Notes: generated by a model from the sequence alone, not told the origin. Numbered from the stretch's first letter, positions 42,717 to 51,671 are shown. The stretch: 64,000 bases of DNA from Catellatospora sp. KI3 (GCF_029948125.1 NZ_JASAMB010000018.1:62001-126000); one strand, 5' to 3'. Made by a program: numbers and translations.

Positions 42717-44276
42717 TCAAGCGCGCGGGAGCTGGGTGGTGAAGAACTCGCGGAGCGGGTCGACGTGCCGCTCCGGCCGCCGCCACTCGGCGAGCAGATC
42801 CTCCAGCAGGTGCAGCTCCTCGACGCGGGTCGTCCCCCGGTAGCGCCGGACCACCGGGTGGATGAAGGCGCTCTCACTGGCCCGGTCCGGCTGGGGGTGG
42901 CGCTCGATGGCGAAGACGTCGCCGTACTCGTCGCGGCCCCAGCGCAGGCCGAACGTGTAGAAGTGCGGCTCGTCGGCGAAGCGGCTGACCGCGTAGTCCT
43001 CGGGCAGGTCGACGTAGTGGCGCACCTGGCCCGTCTCCTGGTCCACCACGAGCGCGTCGACCAGGAACTCGAACTGGGTCCACAGCGCCGAGCTCCAGTT
43101 GATCCGGTCCAGCACCAGATCGGTGAGGACGGTCGGGTCGGCGGCGACGGCGTCGTGCGGCAGCGGGGTCTGCTCGTACCGCTCGACCAGCAGCGCGGTC
43201 AGGGTGCGCAGGTTGTACCGGAAGCCGTCGATGAAGGCGGAGGACGCCTTCTTGAAGTCGCGGTCCTGGGCCAGCGTGCCCGCGAAGTAGAGCCCGTCCA
43301 CGTTGGTGGACTGCCAGTCGGGGCGGGTGGTCGGCATGCGGCCGCTGGCCACCAGGTCGGGCCGGCAGTCCGCGCCGAAGACCGAGGTGTCCATGGCGAA
43401 GCCGGTGCAGCGCAGCACCGACTCGTACTCCATCACGGCGGTCTCGCCGTCGGCGTGGGTGTAGGTCAGGTGCACCTCGAGGTTGCCGTTGTCCAGCGGC
43501 CTGATCTCGTCGATGGTGCAGTCGAGCACCGAGTGCAGCGTCTTGAACTGGTAGCTGTCCAGGACCGCGCCGTGGTGGCCGCGTACGTCGCCGGGGTGCT
43601 TGGTGTTCCAGGACAGGCGCAGCGGGCGCGGGCTGGCCAGGTGGATCATCGCGGCATGGCCGAGCATCGACGAGGCGGTCTCGAACGCCGAGTTGCCCTT
43701 GCCGAGGATGAGCACCCGCTGGTTGGCGTAGTGGGCCGGGTCGGTCTCCATCGACTCGTACCCGGTGACGTGCTCGATGCCCTTGATCTGCGGCACGTTC
43801 GGCCGCTGCCAGCCCGACGCCATGATGACGCACTCGGCCGCGTACGTGCCCTGGCCGGTGTGGACCAGGAAGCCGTCGCCGTCGCGGTCCACGCGGGTCA
43901 CGTCGGTGCCGTAGCGGACCCGCAGGTCGTGGTGGACGGCGAAGTCCTCCAGGTAGCGCACGATGTCGTCGGCGTGCGGGAAGTACTCGCCGCTGTACTT
44001 CGGGAACGGCAGGTCGGCCGGTTCGTGCAGCAGCGAGTTCCAGTCCCAGCGCAGCCGGATCTCCGGATCGGTGCTGGTGGTGTGCACCTTGTTGATGGAG
44101 ATCAGGCGCCGGTGCCTCGGGAACTGCCGGAAGAAGGCCGCCGGGGCCGCCTCACGCTCCAGGGTCAGGTAGTCGCAGCCGCGCTGCTGCAGGTAGTAGC
44201 TCAACTGCAGGCCCGCCGGGCCTGCCCCGACGATGAGGTACCGGTGTCGCCCCTGCACCGGGTGGATATCGGTCAT
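42717..44276 (-). CDS. FAD-dependent monooxygenase-like oxidoreductase (FMO/FOXRED2 type)
   Basis: 519 residues from ATG 44276 (GGGGAG 5 nt upstream); a GTG one codon earlier is possible. A FAD-binding GAGPAGLQ lies near residues 16-23, an NADPH-binding GKGNSAFETA at about residue 193, and TGF plus YFAGTLAQDRD give the later flavin contacts. It likely oxygenates or reduces a small metabolite in the cytosol. It is divergent from the lactonase gene, with a short GTGTC-type inverted repeat between them. Confidence 0.87.
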   Translation of the reverse strand: MTDIHPVQGRHRYLIVGAGPAGLQLSYYLQQRGCDYLTLEREAAPAAFFRQFPRHRRLISINKVHTTSTDPEIRLRWDWNSLLHEPADLPFPKYSGEYFPHADDIVRYLEDFAVHHDLRVRYGTDVTRVDRDGDGFLVHTGQGTYAAECVIMASGWQRPNVPQIKGIEHVTGYESMETDPAHYANQRVLILGKGNSAFETASSMLGHAAMIHLASPRPLRLSWNTKHPGDVRGHHGAVLDSYQFKTLHSVLDCTIDEIRPLDNGNLEVHLTYTHADGETAVMEYESVLRCTGFAMDTSVFGADCRPDLVASGRMPTTRPDWQSTNVDGLYFAGTLAQDRDFKKASSAFIDGFRYNLRTLTALLVERYEQTPLPHDAVAADPTVLTDLVLDRINWSSALWTQFEFLVDALVVDQETGQVRHYVDLPEDYAVSRFADEPHFYTFGLRWGRDEYGDVFAIERHPQPDRASESAFIHPVVRRYRGTTRVEELHLLEDLLAEWRRPERHVDPLREFFTTQLPRA

Positions 44277-44410
44277 CACGTCTCCCCATACGTTTCCATG
44301 TCCGGAGGAAACCTTTCGCAGTCATGTCGATGTGTCAATGCGACACACGAGAAAAGCTCAGCTCCGACCGGGTGGATCTCGACTCCGGACGGCGTAATAG
44401 ACTGCCCGGC

Positions 44411-45433
44411 ATGGCGATGACCGGGCACGAACTCGTCTACATCGGCGCGTACACCGAGGAGGGGGTGCCCGGGATCACCGGCTGGCACCGCGACCCGGAC
44501 ACCGGGGCCCTCACCCGGGCGCCCCACGGCGACGCCCCCGCCACCGACACCTCGTTCCTGGCCTGGCACCCCACCGGCCCCTGGCTGTACGCGGCCAGCG
44601 AGTTCGCCGGCGAGGTCCTGACCTACGCCGTGGGCCCCGACGGCGCGCTGACCCACCTGGCCACCCGACCGACCGGCGGTGAGCCGTGCCACCTGAGCGT
44701 GGACGCCACCGGCCGCTGGCTGGCGGTGGCCAACTACGGCGGCGGCTCGGTGGCGCTGTTCGAGCTCGCCGCCGACGGCACACCGGAGCCGCGGGACCTG
44801 GTCCGGCACAGCGGTAGCGGCCCCGACCCCGAGCGCCAGGAGGCCGCGCACGCGCACCTGGCGCAGTGGCTGGGCGACGTGCTGTGGGTGACCGACCTCG
44901 GCACCGACCAGGTCGTCCGGTACACGGTGGCGCAGGGGCGGCTGCACCACGCCGACGCCGTGGCGTTCCCGGCCGGGATGGGCCCGCGCTGGCTGACCGC
45001 GCACCCCGACGGGGGCGTGTTCGTCGCGGGCGAACTGGACGCGACCGTGGTGGGCTGCACCATCGCGGACGGCGTGCTGCGCCCCGAGCACGTCTATGCT
45101 GCGGCGCTGACCCTGCCCGAGCAGGAGCGGACCTACCCCAGCCACATCGAGTGCTCGGCCGACGGCCGGTTCGTCTACCTGGCCAACCGCGGACCCGACT
45201 GCCTGACCGTGTTCGCCGTCGACGGCGCGAAGCTGGTGCCGGTGGCCGACGCGCCCGCGGGCGGGCGGTGGCCGCGCCACTTCGCCCAGGTCGATGACCT
45301 CATCTATGTGGCGAACCAGAAGGGCGACTCGGTGACCGTGCTGCGGGTCGATCCGCGCACGGGCGTTCCGGCGCCCACCGGGGCCGAGGTCGGTGTGGCC
45401 GCGCCCGCCTGCGTGCTGCTGCCGAGGCGCTGA
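44411..45433 (+). CDS. 6-phosphogluconolactonase-like beta-propeller lactonase (YbhE family)
   Basis: 340 residues forming a seven-bladed propeller, with the family pattern VYIGAYTEEGVPGI, EPCHLSVDATGRWLAVANYGG, GMGPRWLTAHPDG and YPSHIECSADGRFVYLANRG. Members hydrolyse 6-phosphogluconolactone or related sugar lactones; residues alone do not prove the substrate. ATG 44411 matches the expected N-terminus. Confidence 0.85.
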   Translation: MAMTGHELVYIGAYTEEGVPGITGWHRDPDTGALTRAPHGDAPATDTSFLAWHPTGPWLYAASEFAGEVLTYAVGPDGALTHLATRPTGGEPCHLSVDATGRWLAVANYGGGSVALFELAADGTPEPRDLVRHSGSGPDPERQEAAHAHLAQWLGDVLWVTDLGTDQVVRYTVAQGRLHHADAVAFPAGMGPRWLTAHPDGGVFVAGELDATVVGCTIADGVLRPEHVYAAALTLPEQERTYPSHIECSADGRFVYLANRGPDCLTVFAVDGAKLVPVADAPAGGRWPRHFAQVDDLIYVANQKGDSVTVLRVDPRTGVPAPTGAEVGVAAPACVLLPRR

Positions 45434-45525
45434 CGCCGGGCCGGGCGATTATCGGCGAACCTCCCCGGACGCCGCCGAACCAGGTCGATACTGGCCAGGA
45501 GCAGGCATGATCACGGGAGGCGTAC

Positions 45526-45822
45526 ATGATCGGCTCGATCATCTGGGGCATCATCGGCGGCGCCATCGTCGGCTACCTGGGTCGGCTGCTGCTGCCCGGT
45601 CGCCAGAACATCTCGGCGCTGACCACGGTGCTGGTGGGCATCCTGGCCGCCACCCTGGGCGGCATCATCGCCACCTGGCTCGGCGTGGGCGAGACCAAGG
45701 GCATCGACTGGATCCGCCACATCATCCAGCTGATCCTGGCCATGATCTTCGTGTACCTGGCCGCCAAGATGAGCGCCGGCCGCCATCAGAGCCAGCCGCC
45801 GGTACAGCGACGCACCCCCTGA
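45526..45822 (+). CDS. GlsB/YeaQ/YmgE-family small membrane protein
   Basis: 98 residues with three transmembrane helices and the glycine-zipper pattern IIWGIIGGAIVGYLGRLLLPG typical of the transglycosylase-associated (GlsB) family, linked to envelope stress. The extra hydrophobic third segment is followed by a polar tail. GGGAGG precedes ATG 45526. Confidence 0.88.
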   Translation: MIGSIIWGIIGGAIVGYLGRLLLPGRQNISALTTVLVGILAATLGGIIATWLGVGETKGIDWIRHIIQLILAMIFVYLAAKMSAGRHQSQPPVQRRTP

Positions 45823-45930
45823 CCCCCGCCGTCTCGGGCGCACGTCCGCTGTGCGCCCGGGCAAGAAGCATCTTTAGGACACATTGGGCAGGCGAGTTTA
45901 CCGATCGCCGGGTACGGCTATCGGGGCGGC

Positions 45931-46428
45931 ATGGTACTCACTGCTTCGCGATACCGCACCGCGACCGGTGCGGGCGTCATCGCCGCGCTGATCCTGGTGC
46001 TGGTCTTCGGCAGCCCCGTCTACCGGGACTGGGCGCACGACAACGCCGACCCCAACACCGCGGGCGGCTGGTTCCTCAACCTGCTCGCGTGGCCGGCGTG
46101 GAGCTTCGACGCCGACTCGTCCGTGCAGGACGTGCTCGCCGCGGACCTCAAGGCGATCCTGGTGGTGGTCTTCACCGCGCTCTTCCTCGCCCTGACCACC
46201 GGTGCGCAGCTGGGTGCCGCTCGCGGCACGTTCAGCCAGCTGATCGCGGGCTGGTCCGGCTACATCTTCGCGGGCGCGCTGGCCGGTCTGCTGACCGCGT
46301 TCATCCGCTCGGACGCGTCCCTGCTCGGCGGCTTCCAGGCCGCGGGCACCGGCGCGATCTACGGCCTGTTCGTGGGCTGGATCGTCGGCGTGGCCACCCT
46401 GGGCCACCGCCGCGGCTCGGCTCCGTGA
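45931..46428 (+). CDS. Small integral membrane protein, unknown function (paralogue of 35660-36136)
   Basis: 165 residues, four hydrophobic segments, with the loop NADPNTAGGWFLNLLAWPAWSF and the ending YGLFVGWIVGVAT. It is clearly homologous to the protein at 35660-36136 from end to end. No named domain recognised. A 28-bp perfect palindrome follows 40 nt downstream. Confidence 0.78.
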   Translation: MVLTASRYRTATGAGVIAALILVLVFGSPVYRDWAHDNADPNTAGGWFLNLLAWPAWSFDADSSVQDVLAADLKAILVVVFTALFLALTTGAQLGAARGTFSQLIAGWSGYIFAGALAGLLTAFIRSDASLLGGFQAAGTGAIYGLFVGWIVGVATLGHRRGSAP

Positions 46429-46468
46429 CGGCTGGCACCACCCCCGTACTCCCCTCCCGCACCCGTAG

Positions 46469-46530
46469 CACCGTTTCGGGGAAACCGCCGCCTCCGCTCC
46501 CCCGGAGGCGGCGGTTTCCCCGAAACGGTG
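46469..46530. repeat. Palindromic repeat, family C (copy 4), 28-bp perfect stem
   Basis: Arms 46469-46496 and 46503-46530 are perfectly complementary over 28 bp with a 6-nt loop; the outer part holds the family core GTTTCGGGGAAA. The transcript would form an exceptionally stable hairpin, likely ending transcription of the membrane protein gene. Confidence 0.88.
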
Positions 46531-46570
46531 TCCAGGGCCGTTGCTCCGTCCGGCGTGTAGCGTGCGGCGG

Positions 46571-46981
46571 ATGGAGATGGAGTTCGACCCCGCCGGCGGC
46601 ATGAACGGCGCACTGGCGGACCGGATGGGCATGAAACTGCTGGAGGCGACGCCGGAGCGGCTGGTCGCCACGATGCCGGTAGAGGGCAACACGCAGCCGT
46701 TCGGGCTGCTGCACGGCGGCGCCTCGTGCGTGCTGGCCGAGACGCTGGGCTCGATCGGGGCGAGCCTGCACGGCGCCACCATCGGGCGGCCGTTCGCGGT
46801 CGGCGTGGAGATCAGCGCCACCCACCACCGGGCCGCGCGCGAGGGCCTGGTCACCGGGGTCGCGACCCCGCTGCACCGGGGCGGCAGCGTGGTGACGTAC
46901 GAGATCGTCATCACCGACGAGGAAGAGCAGCGCATCTGCACCGCCCGCCTGACCTGCCTGCTGCTGAACCAGCGCAGGTAG
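46571..46981 (+). CDS. Hotdog-fold thioesterase (PaaI/YdiI type)
   Basis: 136 residues. The motif FGLLHGGASCVLAETLGS is the acyl-CoA thioesterase signature with the catalytic acidic residue (Glu in AET). It hydrolyses a small aromatic or hydroxyacyl-CoA thioester. TAGCGT ends 7 nt before ATG 46571, suggesting a leaderless transcript. Confidence 0.87.
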   Translation: MEMEFDPAGGMNGALADRMGMKLLEATPERLVATMPVEGNTQPFGLLHGGASCVLAETLGSIGASLHGATIGRPFAVGVEISATHHRAAREGLVTGVATPLHRGGSVVTYEIVITDEEEQRICTARLTCLLLNQRR

Positions 46982-47010
46982 CCCGGCGCGGCCGGCAGAC
47001 CGACGACCTC

Positions 47011-47062
47011 GCGCGCTCACACCTCATCTGGTGTAGCCACACCCCAGCAGGTGTGAGCGCGC
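47011..47062. terminator. Bidirectional hairpin between thioesterase and azoreductase genes
   Basis: Perfect 14-bp arms GCGCGCTCACACCT (47011-47024) and 47049-47062, with an inner GGTGT/ACACC stem. It lies between converging genes. Confidence 0.65.
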
Positions 47063-47071
47063 CCGTTCAGG

Positions 47072-47722
47072 TCAGACCAGCGCATCCGCTCGCGGCAGGA
47101 ACGACGCGCCGAGCTCCCGCGCCTGCGCCAGCGCCGCGGTCAGCGCCGCCTCGCGCAGGTCGGGCGTGATGTCCATCGGCTGGGCGTTGACGAACGCCAC
47201 GTCGGTGATGCCGACGAAGCCGAAGACCGTGCGCAGGTAAGGCTCCTGGAAGTCGAGGGCGTGCAGGTAACCGCCGGGCGAGTAGTCGCCGCCCCGCGAG
47301 GTCACGCAGACCATCTTCTTGCCGGTCACCATCGGCACCGGGGTGCCGGTCTCGTCGTACCGGAACAGGTAGCCGGGCTGCACCACGCAGTCGATGTAGT
47401 ACTTCAGCGCGTACGGGATGCCGAAGTTCCACATCGGCGCCGTGATGACGTACGCGTCGGCGGAGGTGAAGTGCTCGATCAGCGACTCGATCTCGCGCCA
47501 CGACTCGGCGTGGTTGCGGTCGATCGGACGGCCGACCATGAGGGTGTACTTGGCCTCGATGTTGTCGCCCGCCATCGCGGGCAGGTCGTGGCGGTACAGG
47601 TCGATCACGTCGACCTCGACGCCGCTGTCGCCCTCGACCACGGCGTCGATGAACTCCTGCGCGATCCGCAGCGTGTGGGACTGCTCGCCGCGAGGGGTCG
47701 CCACGATATGAAGAATTCGCAC
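47072..47722 (-). CDS. FMN-dependent NADH azoreductase/quinone reductase (AzoR-like)
   Basis: 216 residues, flavodoxin-like fold. The FMN phosphate site is at the N-terminus (ATPRGEQSHTLRIA), with APMWNFGIPYALKYYID and TSRGGDYSPGG as the further AzoR blocks. It reduces quinones and azo compounds with NADH, usually for protection against electrophiles. GTG 47722 has GGGAG upstream. Confidence 0.92.
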   Translation of the reverse strand: MRILHIVATPRGEQSHTLRIAQEFIDAVVEGDSGVEVDVIDLYRHDLPAMAGDNIEAKYTLMVGRPIDRNHAESWREIESLIEHFTSADAYVITAPMWNFGIPYALKYYIDCVVQPGYLFRYDETGTPVPMVTGKKMVCVTSRGGDYSPGGYLHALDFQEPYLRTVFGFVGITDVAFVNAQPMDITPDLREAALTAALAQARELGASFLPRADALV

Positions 47723-47824
47723 TTACCGGCTCCCTGAATGGGGTGGCGAAAAGGCCAATGTAGAGCCGTCGTCGCTGCTCGGGAGCCGAGTGTCAGGTTA
47801 TGGCAGGCGTATTGGTGAATAGTT

Positions 47825-47865
47825 GGGCGCGGCTCCGCGATCCGGGTGATGGCGGAGTCGCGCCC
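47825..47865 (-). terminator. Hairpin terminator after the PLP enzyme gene
   Basis: 14-bp stem GGGCGCGGCTCCGC (47825-47838) with 47852-47865 (one G-T wobble) and a 13-nt loop, 24 nt beyond the stop on the minus strand. Confidence 0.6.
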
Positions 47866-47889
47866 ACGTCGCGTATAAGCGTCGGACGG

Positions 47890-49353
47890 CTACCAGGACG
47901 GACGCTGCAGCAGGCTGACGAACTCGACCAGCAGCCGCTCCCGCAGCCGCGGCGGGGCGGCGGACAGCACCGTGTTCACCACCGCCAGGCGCGGTGCCGC
48001 ACCCGGCTCCCCGCCCAGCCCGAGGCTCTCCGCCAGGCCGCCGACCAGCTCCGGGGTGAGCTGGTCGGGCTGCAGGTGCGCCGCCATCGCCAGCAGCTCC
48101 TCGGGCAGCCGGACCGGGCCCTGCGCCCGCGCCGCCGCGGCCGCCTCGGCCAGCGCCGGACCGAACTGCGCCACCTGCGGCGCGACCGACGCGGTCACGG
48201 TCAGGTGGATGCTGGCCGGGATGCCCTCGAACGGCAGCTGCGGCTGGGTGTGCCAGCCGCGCGCGGCCAGCTCGTCGGCCAGCACGAACAGGTCCAGCTC
48301 GGGATCGTCGGAGGTCAGGCAGACCACGGTGTAGTCGGCCGGGGTCAGCAGCCGCAGCCCGTCGGTCGCGGCCACCGCCGCGGCCAGGCCGGTCACCGCG
48401 TCGCGGGTCTGCCGGGCCAGCTCCAGGTAGCCCTCGTCGCCCAGGTGCCGCAGCGTCGCGAACGCCGCCGCGATCGGCCCGCCGGAGCGGGTCGACGAGA
48501 TCACCGGGTTGATCATCGTGTACCCGGGCCAGTCGGCGAAGGCGAAGTACTGCGGGCGGCGCAGGCTCGCGTCGCGGTGCAGCAGCACCGACACGCCCTT
48601 GGGGGTGTACGCGTACTTGTGCAGGTCGACCGACATGCTGGTCACGCCCGGCACCGCGAAGTCGAACGCGGGCATGTCCAGCCCGATCCGGCGCAGGAAC
48701 GGCAGCGCCCAGCCGCCGAAGCAGGCGTCCACGTGGCAGCGCACGCCCCGCTGCGCCGCGATCGCCGCGATCTGCCCGACCGGATCGACCACCCCGTGCG
48801 CGTACGACGGCGCCGAGCACGCCACCAGCACCGTCTCCGCCGTGATCGCGGCGGCGACCGCGGCCGGGTCCGGCACGCAGGTCACCGGGTCCACCGGCAC
48901 CAGGTCCAGCTCGACGCCCAGGTAGTGCGCCGCCTTCGCGAACGCCGCGTGCGCGGTCGACGGGATGACCAGGCGCGGGTGCGCGATCTCGGGGTGCGCG
49001 TCGCGGGCGGTCTTCACCGCCAGGATCAGCGACTCGGTGCCGCCGCTGGTCACCGAGCCGACCACGTCCGGCGCGGCCGTGCCCGGACCGGCGCCGAGCA
49101 CCCTCGCCGCCGCCGCGACCAGCGCGTTCTCGGTGGCCAGCAGCGACGGGAAGGCGGTCGGGTCCAGGCCGTTGACGTGCGCCGACAGGGCGTACGCCGA
49201 CATCGCCAGCTGGTCCAGCCCGGCCCGGGCCGGGTCGTACACGTAGGCGAACAGGCGGCCGCCGTGCGTGGGCAGGTCGGCCGAGCGCAGTCCGCGCAGC
49301 TCGGCGAGCACCTGCTCGGCGGGGATTCCCTGGGGCGGCAATGCGTCGATCAT
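47890..49353 (-). CDS. PLP-dependent decarboxylase/lyase (sphingosine-1-phosphate lyase-like)
   Basis: 487 residues of the group II decarboxylase fold. SGGTESLILAVKTAR (about 103-117) binds the cofactor phosphate, HVDACFGG (207-214) stacks on the ring, and Lys246 in DLHKYAYTPKG is the Schiff-base residue. The overall pattern is closest to sphingosine-1-phosphate lyases and tyrosine/glutamate decarboxylases. Its ATG overlaps the transporter stop by 4 nt (ATGA), so transporter and enzyme are co-translated and probably share a substrate. Confidence 0.88.
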   Translation of the reverse strand: MIDALPPQGIPAEQVLAELRGLRSADLPTHGGRLFAYVYDPARAGLDQLAMSAYALSAHVNGLDPTAFPSLLATENALVAAAARVLGAGPGTAAPDVVGSVTSGGTESLILAVKTARDAHPEIAHPRLVIPSTAHAAFAKAAHYLGVELDLVPVDPVTCVPDPAAVAAAITAETVLVACSAPSYAHGVVDPVGQIAAIAAQRGVRCHVDACFGGWALPFLRRIGLDMPAFDFAVPGVTSMSVDLHKYAYTPKGVSVLLHRDASLRRPQYFAFADWPGYTMINPVISSTRSGGPIAAAFATLRHLGDEGYLELARQTRDAVTGLAAAVAATDGLRLLTPADYTVVCLTSDDPELDLFVLADELAARGWHTQPQLPFEGIPASIHLTVTASVAPQVAQFGPALAEAAAAARAQGPVRLPEELLAMAAHLQPDQLTPELVGGLAESLGLGGEPGAAPRLAVVNTVLSAAPPRLRERLLVEFVSLLQRPSW

Positions 49354-50753
49354 GCGGGCACCCTATCTGCTGCGGTGGTATCCGCCGCGACCTGCACCGA
49401 TGCGAGTCGCTCCGGGGTCAGGTCGTACCGGCGCAGCAGCAGCACCACCGGTCCCACCAGCAGCGCCGGCACCACGGTGAAGCCGAGCAGCACGCCCAGC
49501 CGGGCGGTGTCCGACTGCGCCACTGCGGTGCCGCTGTCGGAGGACACGTACCCGGTGAGCTGCAGGACCAGGGCGTACAGGCCGGGGCCCAGAGCCAGGC
49601 CCAGGGTCTCCCCCGCCGTCCACAGGCCGGTGAACACGCCCGCCTGGCGGCGGCCGGTGCGGGCCGCGTCGTAGGCGACGCAGTCGGGCAGCATCGCCAT
49701 CGCGAACACCTGCTGGCCGGCGTACCCGACGCCGATCAGGCCGGTCACCACGTACGCGACGACCGGCGGCACCGAACCGGCGAGCACCAGCGCCAGCGCC
49801 CCGCCCGCGAACAGCACCGAGGCCAGCACCAGCGACCGGCTCTTGCCCAGCCGCGCGCCGACCCGGCTCCACAGCGGCATGACCAGCAGCGCCGGACCCA
49901 CGAAGCAGGCGAACAGCAGCGTCGGCCCGTCCTCCGGGCGGTGCAGCACGTGGTCGGCCAGGTACTTGACCCCGGCCAGCATCGTGGCCACCCCCACCGA
50001 CTGCACCACGAACACGGTCAGCAGCACGGTGAACGGGCGGTTGGCCCGTACCACGGCCAGCTGCGCCCGCAGCGACGGCTCGCTCTCCGTCACCCGCCCG
50101 GTCGGCGCCTTCGCCGTACCGAAGAACGCGCCCAGGGACCCGGCCACGATCAGCGCCGCCACGAACAGCCCCATCCACCGGTGCCCGGCGACACCCCCGC
50201 CGGTGCTGTTCACCACCATCGGCGCCACCGCACCCGACACCAGGATCGCGATCGCCAGCACCGCGACCCGCCAGGTCATCAGGCGGGTCCGCTCGCTGTA
50301 GTCCTCGGTCATCTCAGCGGGCATGGCGACATACGGCACCTGGAAGAACGCGTACGCCGTCGCCGTCGCCAGGAACGCGACCGCGACATACACCGGCGCC
50401 GCCGCCCCCGTCCCGAACGGACCGGCGAACATCAGCGCGAACAGCACAGCCACGCCCAGCCCGGCGAACAGCAGGTACGGCCGCCGGGCACCCCAGCGCG
50501 ACACGGTCCGGTCGGAGACCCGCCCGGCCACCGGGTTGATCAGCACATCCCAGGCCTTGGGCAGCAGCACCAGCAGCCCGGCGAAGCCCGCCGCGACGCC
50601 GAGATTGTCGGTCAGGTACGGCAGCAGCAGCAGGCCCGGCACGGTGCCGAACGCACCGGTGGCCAGCGAGCCCAGCGCATAGCCGGCGCGCACGCCCCCG
50701 GGCAGCGGCCGCTCGGCGGCGCTGACCTGGGACGGAGAGGGGGACACGGTCAT
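49350..50753 (-). CDS. GPH-family (MFS) transporter
   Basis: 467 residues with 12 membrane helices. The GPH/MFS_2 signatures are WDVLINPVAGRVSDRTVSRWGARRPY after helix 2 and FFQVPYVAMPAEMTEDYSERTRL after helix 4. GPH proteins move sugars with a cation, while the animal MFSD2 branch carries lysolipids and sphingosine-1-phosphate. It is the first gene of a two-gene operon with the PLP enzyme. Confidence 0.9.
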   Translation of the reverse strand: MTVSPSPSQVSAAERPLPGGVRAGYALGSLATGAFGTVPGLLLLPYLTDNLGVAAGFAGLLVLLPKAWDVLINPVAGRVSDRTVSRWGARRPYLLFAGLGVAVLFALMFAGPFGTGAAAPVYVAVAFLATATAYAFFQVPYVAMPAEMTEDYSERTRLMTWRVAVLAIAILVSGAVAPMVVNSTGGGVAGHRWMGLFVAALIVAGSLGAFFGTAKAPTGRVTESEPSLRAQLAVVRANRPFTVLLTVFVVQSVGVATMLAGVKYLADHVLHRPEDGPTLLFACFVGPALLVMPLWSRVGARLGKSRSLVLASVLFAGGALALVLAGSVPPVVAYVVTGLIGVGYAGQQVFAMAMLPDCVAYDAARTGRRQAGVFTGLWTAGETLGLALGPGLYALVLQLTGYVSSDSGTAVAQSDTARLGVLLGFTVVPALLVGPVVLLLRRYDLTPERLASVQVAADTTAADRVPA

Positions 50754-50972
50754 GGTCGCGGATGGTACGCGGCGCAGGTCACACCCAGAAGAGCCACCAC
50801 GAGACTTCTTCGCCTTTTCACGAAGCCCGGCGCCGGGACCGCCCCCGCGCGGCGCACATCACAACGGCACATCACCGGATGCGGGAATGCGGTCGACCCC
50901 TTGATCCTTCATGAATCATGTACCGGACCGCCGCTTCCGCGGCCCGGCCCGACAGCACTGGAGCTGGTGACC

Positions 50973-51593
50973 ATGACCGAACAGCTGGGCATCCGTACGC
51001 AGGTGACCGTGCCGCTGCGCTTCCCCGACGGATTCACCGTCGACGCCCGGGTCTTCACCTTCACCGGCCTGGCCGACGGCAAGGAGCACATCGCGCTCGG
51101 CCTCGGCGACCACCGGGGCGCGCCGACGCCACTCGTCCGCGCCCACTCCGAGTGCATGACCGGGGACGTCTTCGGCTCCGCCCGGTGCGACTGCGGGCCC
51201 CAGCTGCGCGAAGCCGTCCAGCGCATCGCCGAGCGCGGCGGCTACCTGCTCTACCTGCGCCAGGAGGGCCGCGGCATCGGCCTGTACGCCAAGCTCGACG
51301 CGTACGCGCTGCAGGACACCGGCCTGGACACGTACGCCGCGAACCGGGCCCTGGGCTTCGGCGACGACGAGCGCGACTACACCGCGGCCGCGCAGATGCT
51401 GCGCGCCCTGGGCGTGCCACGCGTCGACCTGCTCACCAACAACCCGGACAAGCCCAGCCAGCTGCGCGACCACGGCATCGAGGTCGCCGACGTGGTCCCC
51501 ACCGGCGTCCACGCCGCCCCCGACAACCTCAACTACCTCCTCGCCAAGGTCACCCACACCAACCACACGATCGCACTCCCCGTCCCCGCCTGA
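50973..51593 (+). CDS. ribA: GTP cyclohydrolase II
   Basis: 206 residues. Zinc cysteines Cys61, Cys72 and Cys74 (SECMTGDVFGSARCDC), RQEGRGIGLYAK and DLLTNNPDK are all present, so it is complete and should convert GTP to the riboflavin precursor 2,5-diamino-6-ribosylamino-pyrimidinone phosphate. There is no fused DHBP synthase domain and no other rib gene nearby, so it may be an extra copy used for a specialised flavin or deazaflavin-like product. GGAG lies 9 nt before ATG 50973. Confidence 0.93.
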   Translation: MTEQLGIRTQVTVPLRFPDGFTVDARVFTFTGLADGKEHIALGLGDHRGAPTPLVRAHSECMTGDVFGSARCDCGPQLREAVQRIAERGGYLLYLRQEGRGIGLYAKLDAYALQDTGLDTYAANRALGFGDDERDYTAAAQMLRALGVPRVDLLTNNPDKPSQLRDHGIEVADVVPTGVHAAPDNLNYLLAKVTHTNHTIALPVPA

Positions 51594-51616
51594 CACCACA
51601 CCACCGCCCGCACTTA

Positions 51617-51658
51617 GCGCGGAACCCGTGGCGCGGAACCCGTGGCGCGGGACCCGCG
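51617..51658. repeat. 14-bp tandem repeat, three units
   Basis: GCGCGGAACCCGTG occurs at 51617-51630 and 51631-51644 exactly, then once more with two changes at 51645-51658, just after ribA. Confidence 0.85.
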
Positions 51659-51671
51659 GCACCTGGCGCGT

